Position numbers and translations under genes: made by a program. From NCBI GenBank assembly GCA_021432605.1, contig MU271145.1, forward strand, positions 3,194,774-3,258,773: a stretch of DNA of 64,000 nt, written 5' to 3'. The notes under the pieces are model-generated. The model was not told where the DNA came from. It was given only the letters and a program-made list of their open reading frames with translations, and searched no databases. Source of the stretch: Coniochaeta sp. PMI_546 (taxonomy: Eukaryota > Ascomycota > Sordariomycetes > Coniochaetales > Coniochaetaceae). Below are positions 60,801 to 64,000 of this stretch, piece after piece (within the stretch, counting starts at the first letter, position 1; each line of letters opens with the position of its first letter).

Positions 60801-63468
60801 CGGTTATTTTTTTCTCGTATTTAATTAGAGGTCGGGCCGTATATACCTTATTTTCCCTTCCCCGTCGGGGTTTTTTCGTCTTAACGAACAAATCTTTCGC
60901 TTTATTATATTTGTTTTTGAAACTTTCGGCTAACTTATTTATTTTATATTTAGTAACGAAAGAATATAATTTCGAGTTTAATTAGAAGTCGATTAAAAGG
61001 ACGAACGTTTCGGTCTCGAATACTACCGTTTTCGTAACGTTATACGCCTTGGTAACCGACCGTAAATATAACCTTTATAACTTATATAAGTCTTTATATA
61101 ATAATAAGGACGGTCTTTTCGTTCTGGTAACGGAATATTATATCGTCGATACGTATCCGATTATAAAACGTATTACCGTTATATATATTATTCTCGCCTT
61201 TAATAAGTTTAAACCCTAAGTCGAGGTTATAATTTTCTCGATTATTAGCTTTTAGGTTTCTATTTTTACGCGGAAGAATAATAAATACGTATTACTTTTT
61301 AACTTCTAATCTAATATCGTTCCGAAAACCTTAACCTTTCGTCTTAATTTTATTACCTAGTTATTTAAACGTAACTTATTTTCGACTAGCTTTTACGTCT
61401 TTATAAAGTAAATAAGCTAATATTTCGATAGGTCGAACTTTATCCTAAACTTCTTCGTTTATTTCGTATACGTTACGTATACTTTTTGGAGTTATTTCGT
61501 TACGGCTTTTTTATTCCGTCTATACGAAATTAAGGTAGTATCGTTAACGAAACCTCCAGATTCTATCTTAACGTATATCTAAAAGCTTTCGTATAATACC
61601 GATGAATAGAAAGTAAAAAAGATAAGGGATAATAGTAATCTTTATAAAACCCCGGCCCGAACTCTAATCGGCTTAAATTCGGTATCGTCGAATCTAAACG
61701 TTATCGTCCTTTTTATTAAAAAGCTTCTTATCTATACCTTAATTTATCTTAAGAAACCTTTTTTATATAAAACGTTTAGAAATCGTTAATAATTTACCCT
61801 ATTAAACGCCCCGGAGACGTTTAAAGTTAGGAATAAAACCGTACCGTTCTCGTCTTAGACCGTATAAACGAGATCTATTATTTTTTAGAAGGTTATTTCG
61901 TAAGACCGATTTCGTTTATTCCCTATTTATTCGTCGGGTAAAAATCCTTATTTTTCCGTTTCGTTTATTATTCGTCTAACGATTATTATTTCGATTACTT
62001 TCCTTATCGTATTTAAAAACGATAAGTCGTTATAACCCCGTTACGTTTATCCGGTCTTTATCTTTCAGTAATACGACCGTTTTTGTTTTTTTAAACTTCT
62101 TTAGATAATATTTTAGTTTAAAACTCGCGTTTGTTATATTTACGAACCGTTCCCGGAACGGTTTTTTTAAAACCTTTAGTAATCTATTCAGGATCCCGTT
62201 TAAATTAAAGGCTTTCTATAGTTTGGTTTTTCTTAAAGCTTACGCGATATTTACCTTATTAACGTTTTATCGGACCGATAATTTCCCGCCTTAGGGGTAA
62301 ATTATAATCGGGTCCCCCCGATATCGGAAAGATTTACTTTTAATTCCGGGTAAAACTTTTAGTTTAAAACCTTTACTTTCTCGTCAAAGGTTTTTATTTT
62401 CGTTTCGCTTTATTTTTTCTCTAAGGCTAAGATAAAGGCCGGGGTCGGTAATTTATAATTCCGGAATCGCGTTTATTTCGTAATATTTTATAATATCTTC
62501 CCCCCGTTATCTTAATTAAAATCGTAAAACGTTTTTTTAAATACCGCCTTTTAGGCTTCCCGGATCAATCGTTTTTTCTTCGTTTTAGCCTTTTTTAACT
62601 ACTTTTTCGACGTCTTTATCCGGACTTTCCGATATCGGTTTACTAACTTCGCGGCCTTTACTATTATAATTATAATCTCTAAAGATTATTATTTGTTTCG
62701 TAAAAACCCTTTTTTTTTCGGCGGTACGTACGTTTTGGTAACTTTTTATATTACTACCGTAAATTCGTTTACGTAACGGTTTAGCTCCGAGGTCCCCCGG
62801 AACGCGCCCGGGGAAAAGAATGATTCCGTTAAATCTTCGGCTTTCTTTTAATCGATTAGTTTCTAATTCCTTCCTCGGGCTTCTTTTTCCCGTTCGGCTT
62901 TTCCGTTTATTTATACCTCTTACGGGAAATAATCGTTTTTTTATATTCCGGCGTCTTTTTATATTCTACCTAATTTCTTTCCGTAACCTAAACGAAATCG
63001 AATATTATATCTTCTTTTCTTAGGTTAAAAAACGTACCTATCCCTAACGGTATTAGTAATTTCAGTTCTTATTATTCTATTAATATTCGTAACTTAGTCG
63101 TTCTGGTATAATATATACCTCGCCCCGGTATCTATTCGGGGGCGTAAAGATTGAAATCTTTTATAACTAAAGTCCGCCCTTATAGTTTTCTCGCCGCGAA
63201 GTTATTTAAAAGTATTACCTAAATCGTATTTGATATATATAATAACGATAATAAATATATTACGTAGATATTAATCTTTTCTCCCGGCTTCGTCTTTATT
63301 ACGACCCGATATTAATCCGGTACCGTTTCGGTATCCGTTACCTTTATTCCTAGTCCGATTAAGATTACCGCCTTCGTTTTTCTTTACCTTACCTATTAAA
63401 CTATTTTATATTTAGAATTCCGAAAATAATTTAATCCTAGGACGTTCGGTCTTAAAAGTAATTCGGTA
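57841..63468 (-). mobile_element. LINE D2, longer copy with RT
   Basis: Starts with (TTA)5 at 57841 on the plus strand, so its 3' end is on the left. The first 2.5 kb match D1, and a further 3.1 kb continue to the D3 tail at about 63,469. The RT is visible near 61,000-62,400 on the minus strand. The 5' end is not defined: no matching duplication of the H flank (AAAGAGAA) appears before D3, so D2 may continue beyond D3. Confidence 0.72.
60990..62400 (-). pseudogene. Reverse transcriptase relic of LINE D2
   Basis: The minus strand reads GGFVNDTTLISYRRNK at about 61510-61556, the [FY]VDD box of LINE reverse transcriptases with its first Asp as Asn (AAC at 61543-61548 region), a TpG to TpA effect. 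Downstream FRIKFDLSKY...LIYF and VKVFGTILDQKLK match the region where LINEs have a KxELIHF-like stretch and an LG..LD motif. Then LLKARIIYI and GYVSTI correspond to the conserved ...GYGSxxW segment. Endonuclease would lie to the right but I cannot identify it. Confidence 0.65.
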
Positions 63469-63915
63469 ATTATTATTATTATTATTACTAGTAAACGGTA
63501 GTTAAGACTATATTATATACTTTCGCTCGTTCTGAAAGGAAACCGTATTCTAAACGAAACCGTTTCGAATCGGGTAAAAACCTCTAATACCTATTTAAAA
63601 CTGATTACTTATCGTCGAATACCTAATTCGGGATCTTCCCCCGATTTACAATAAGTAGGGAATTAGGTCTTTCGGCCTCGCCCCGTTTCTAGTCCGGCTA
63701 CCTCCCGGGGGCGCTTAACCGTTTCCGTTACGGCGTCGTCTTTACCTCGTCCCATTTACGCGTAATAGTCTTTTTTATTTCGCGTCCGTTATTCTCTTTC
63801 GTATCGTTATCGTTTTATTTCCCTAACTTCTCGTTATCTCCCCTTTTATCGGGTTAACTTTTAATCGGCGTCGATTTATATTCGTCCGGTCCCTAAAAGA
63901 AATATTATAAAGGTT
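63469..63915 (-). mobile_element. LINE D3, 3' end
   Basis: A longer (TTA)n run followed by CTAGTAAACGGTAGTTAAG. It is colinear with D1 and D2 for about 440 bp, then homology ends near 63,915 inside the segment that reads on as GGTATTTATCGT in D1/D2. Confidence 0.7.
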
Positions 63916-64000
63916 AGATTAGGCGCATAAGTAGTTAAGGAAGCTTAATATAGGTAAAAATAGTATAATAGGCGTAATAATAATATATTAAGTGTTGTAT
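63916..64000. other. Unassigned sequence at window edge
   Basis: After the D3 homology ends, the sequence changes to a less CA/TG-depleted text (GGCGCATAAG, AGTGTTGTAT). It may be the target of a truncated D3 or a new element. Too short to identify. Confidence 0.4.

Larger units (their letters stand above)
17226..64000. other. RIP-mutated AT-rich retrotransposon block
   Basis: From the oxidase stop codon on, CA and TG dinucleotides become rare, TA dominates and CG stays frequent on both strands. This is the pattern left by RIP, which in Pezizomycotina converts CpA to TpA in duplicated DNA; CpG deamination would instead have produced TG/CA. No undamaged frame of more than 80 codons occurs over 46 kb. 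The block is made of nested LTR retrotransposons and LINEs, listed separately. It could be an AT-isochore, pericentromeric or subtelomeric; the sequence does not decide. Confidence 0.95.

Noticed and set aside
62820-63023. 67-codon plus-strand frame in LINE D2
   Set aside because: Runs opposite to the LINE coding strand and is a chance open stretch rich in Leu, Phe and Arg.
17226-64000. CRISPR-like or mitochondrial-type AT-rich DNA
   Set aside because: Repeats are paired LTRs with target duplications and nuclear retrotransposon genes; no regular spacer array and no mitochondrial genes are seen.

Overview
The window looks like a filamentous ascomycete (Pezizomycotina) chromosome. The evidence is short 55-78 bp introns with GT...AG ends and CTAAC/CTGAC-like branch sites, typical fungal gene families, and a large block of transposons carrying the footprint of repeat-induced point mutation (RIP). 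In that block CpA and TpG are almost gone, TpA is in large excess, and CpG is still common. A Dothideomycete-like species is plausible but the exact organism cannot be read from this sequence.

Bases 1-17,225 are a normal, gene-bearing GC-balanced segment. It holds the 3' part of a flavin monooxygenase (FMO) gene; a putative nuclear protein with two helix-turn-helix-like repeats; a large two-exon DUF3433 membrane protein on the minus strand; an odd, insertion-bearing tRNA gene; a small hypothetical membrane-anchored protein; a decayed copy of a small secreted-protein gene; a three-exon CorA-type Mg2+ transporter; and a four-exon secreted berberine-bridge/AA7 oxidase with both residues for bicovalent FAD attachment. 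I see no operon-like logic and no biosynthetic backbone gene.

Composition changes within a few bases of the oxidase stop codon. From 17,226 to 64,000 almost everything is inactivated retrotransposon. Paired LTRs and target-site duplications resolve a nest: H (17,690 onward, gypsy, +) contains I (about 947 bp, inverted TATACCGC ends), which contains E (18,034-52,800, chromovirus, +). E contains B (19,790-40,723, a different chromovirus, -), F (41,381-48,123, -) and G (48,242-48,671, solo-LTR-like). B contains A (21,620-28,402, -) and C (29,569-36,354, +). A, C, E and F are one chromovirus family; B and H are a second family. Element H is also cut by LINE-type non-LTR elements with (TAA)n tails: D1 at 54,571-57,116, with a 13-bp duplication, and D2 from 57,841. 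A third LINE, D3, begins near 63,469 and runs toward the window edge.

The observation I consider most worth pursuing is a decayed but conserved reading frame in all four A/C/E/F copies. It lies between the chromodomain and the 3' LTR, on the strand opposite to gag-pol, and predicts a charged coiled-coil protein. Other points are the depth of the nest, catalytic residues lost exactly at TpG/CpA sites, exchangeable middle modules in the LTRs, and an AT-hook-like motif plus a 1.5-kb unexplained 3' region in B. Chromodomains on these elements fit a model in which heterochromatin attracts further insertions; that is inference.
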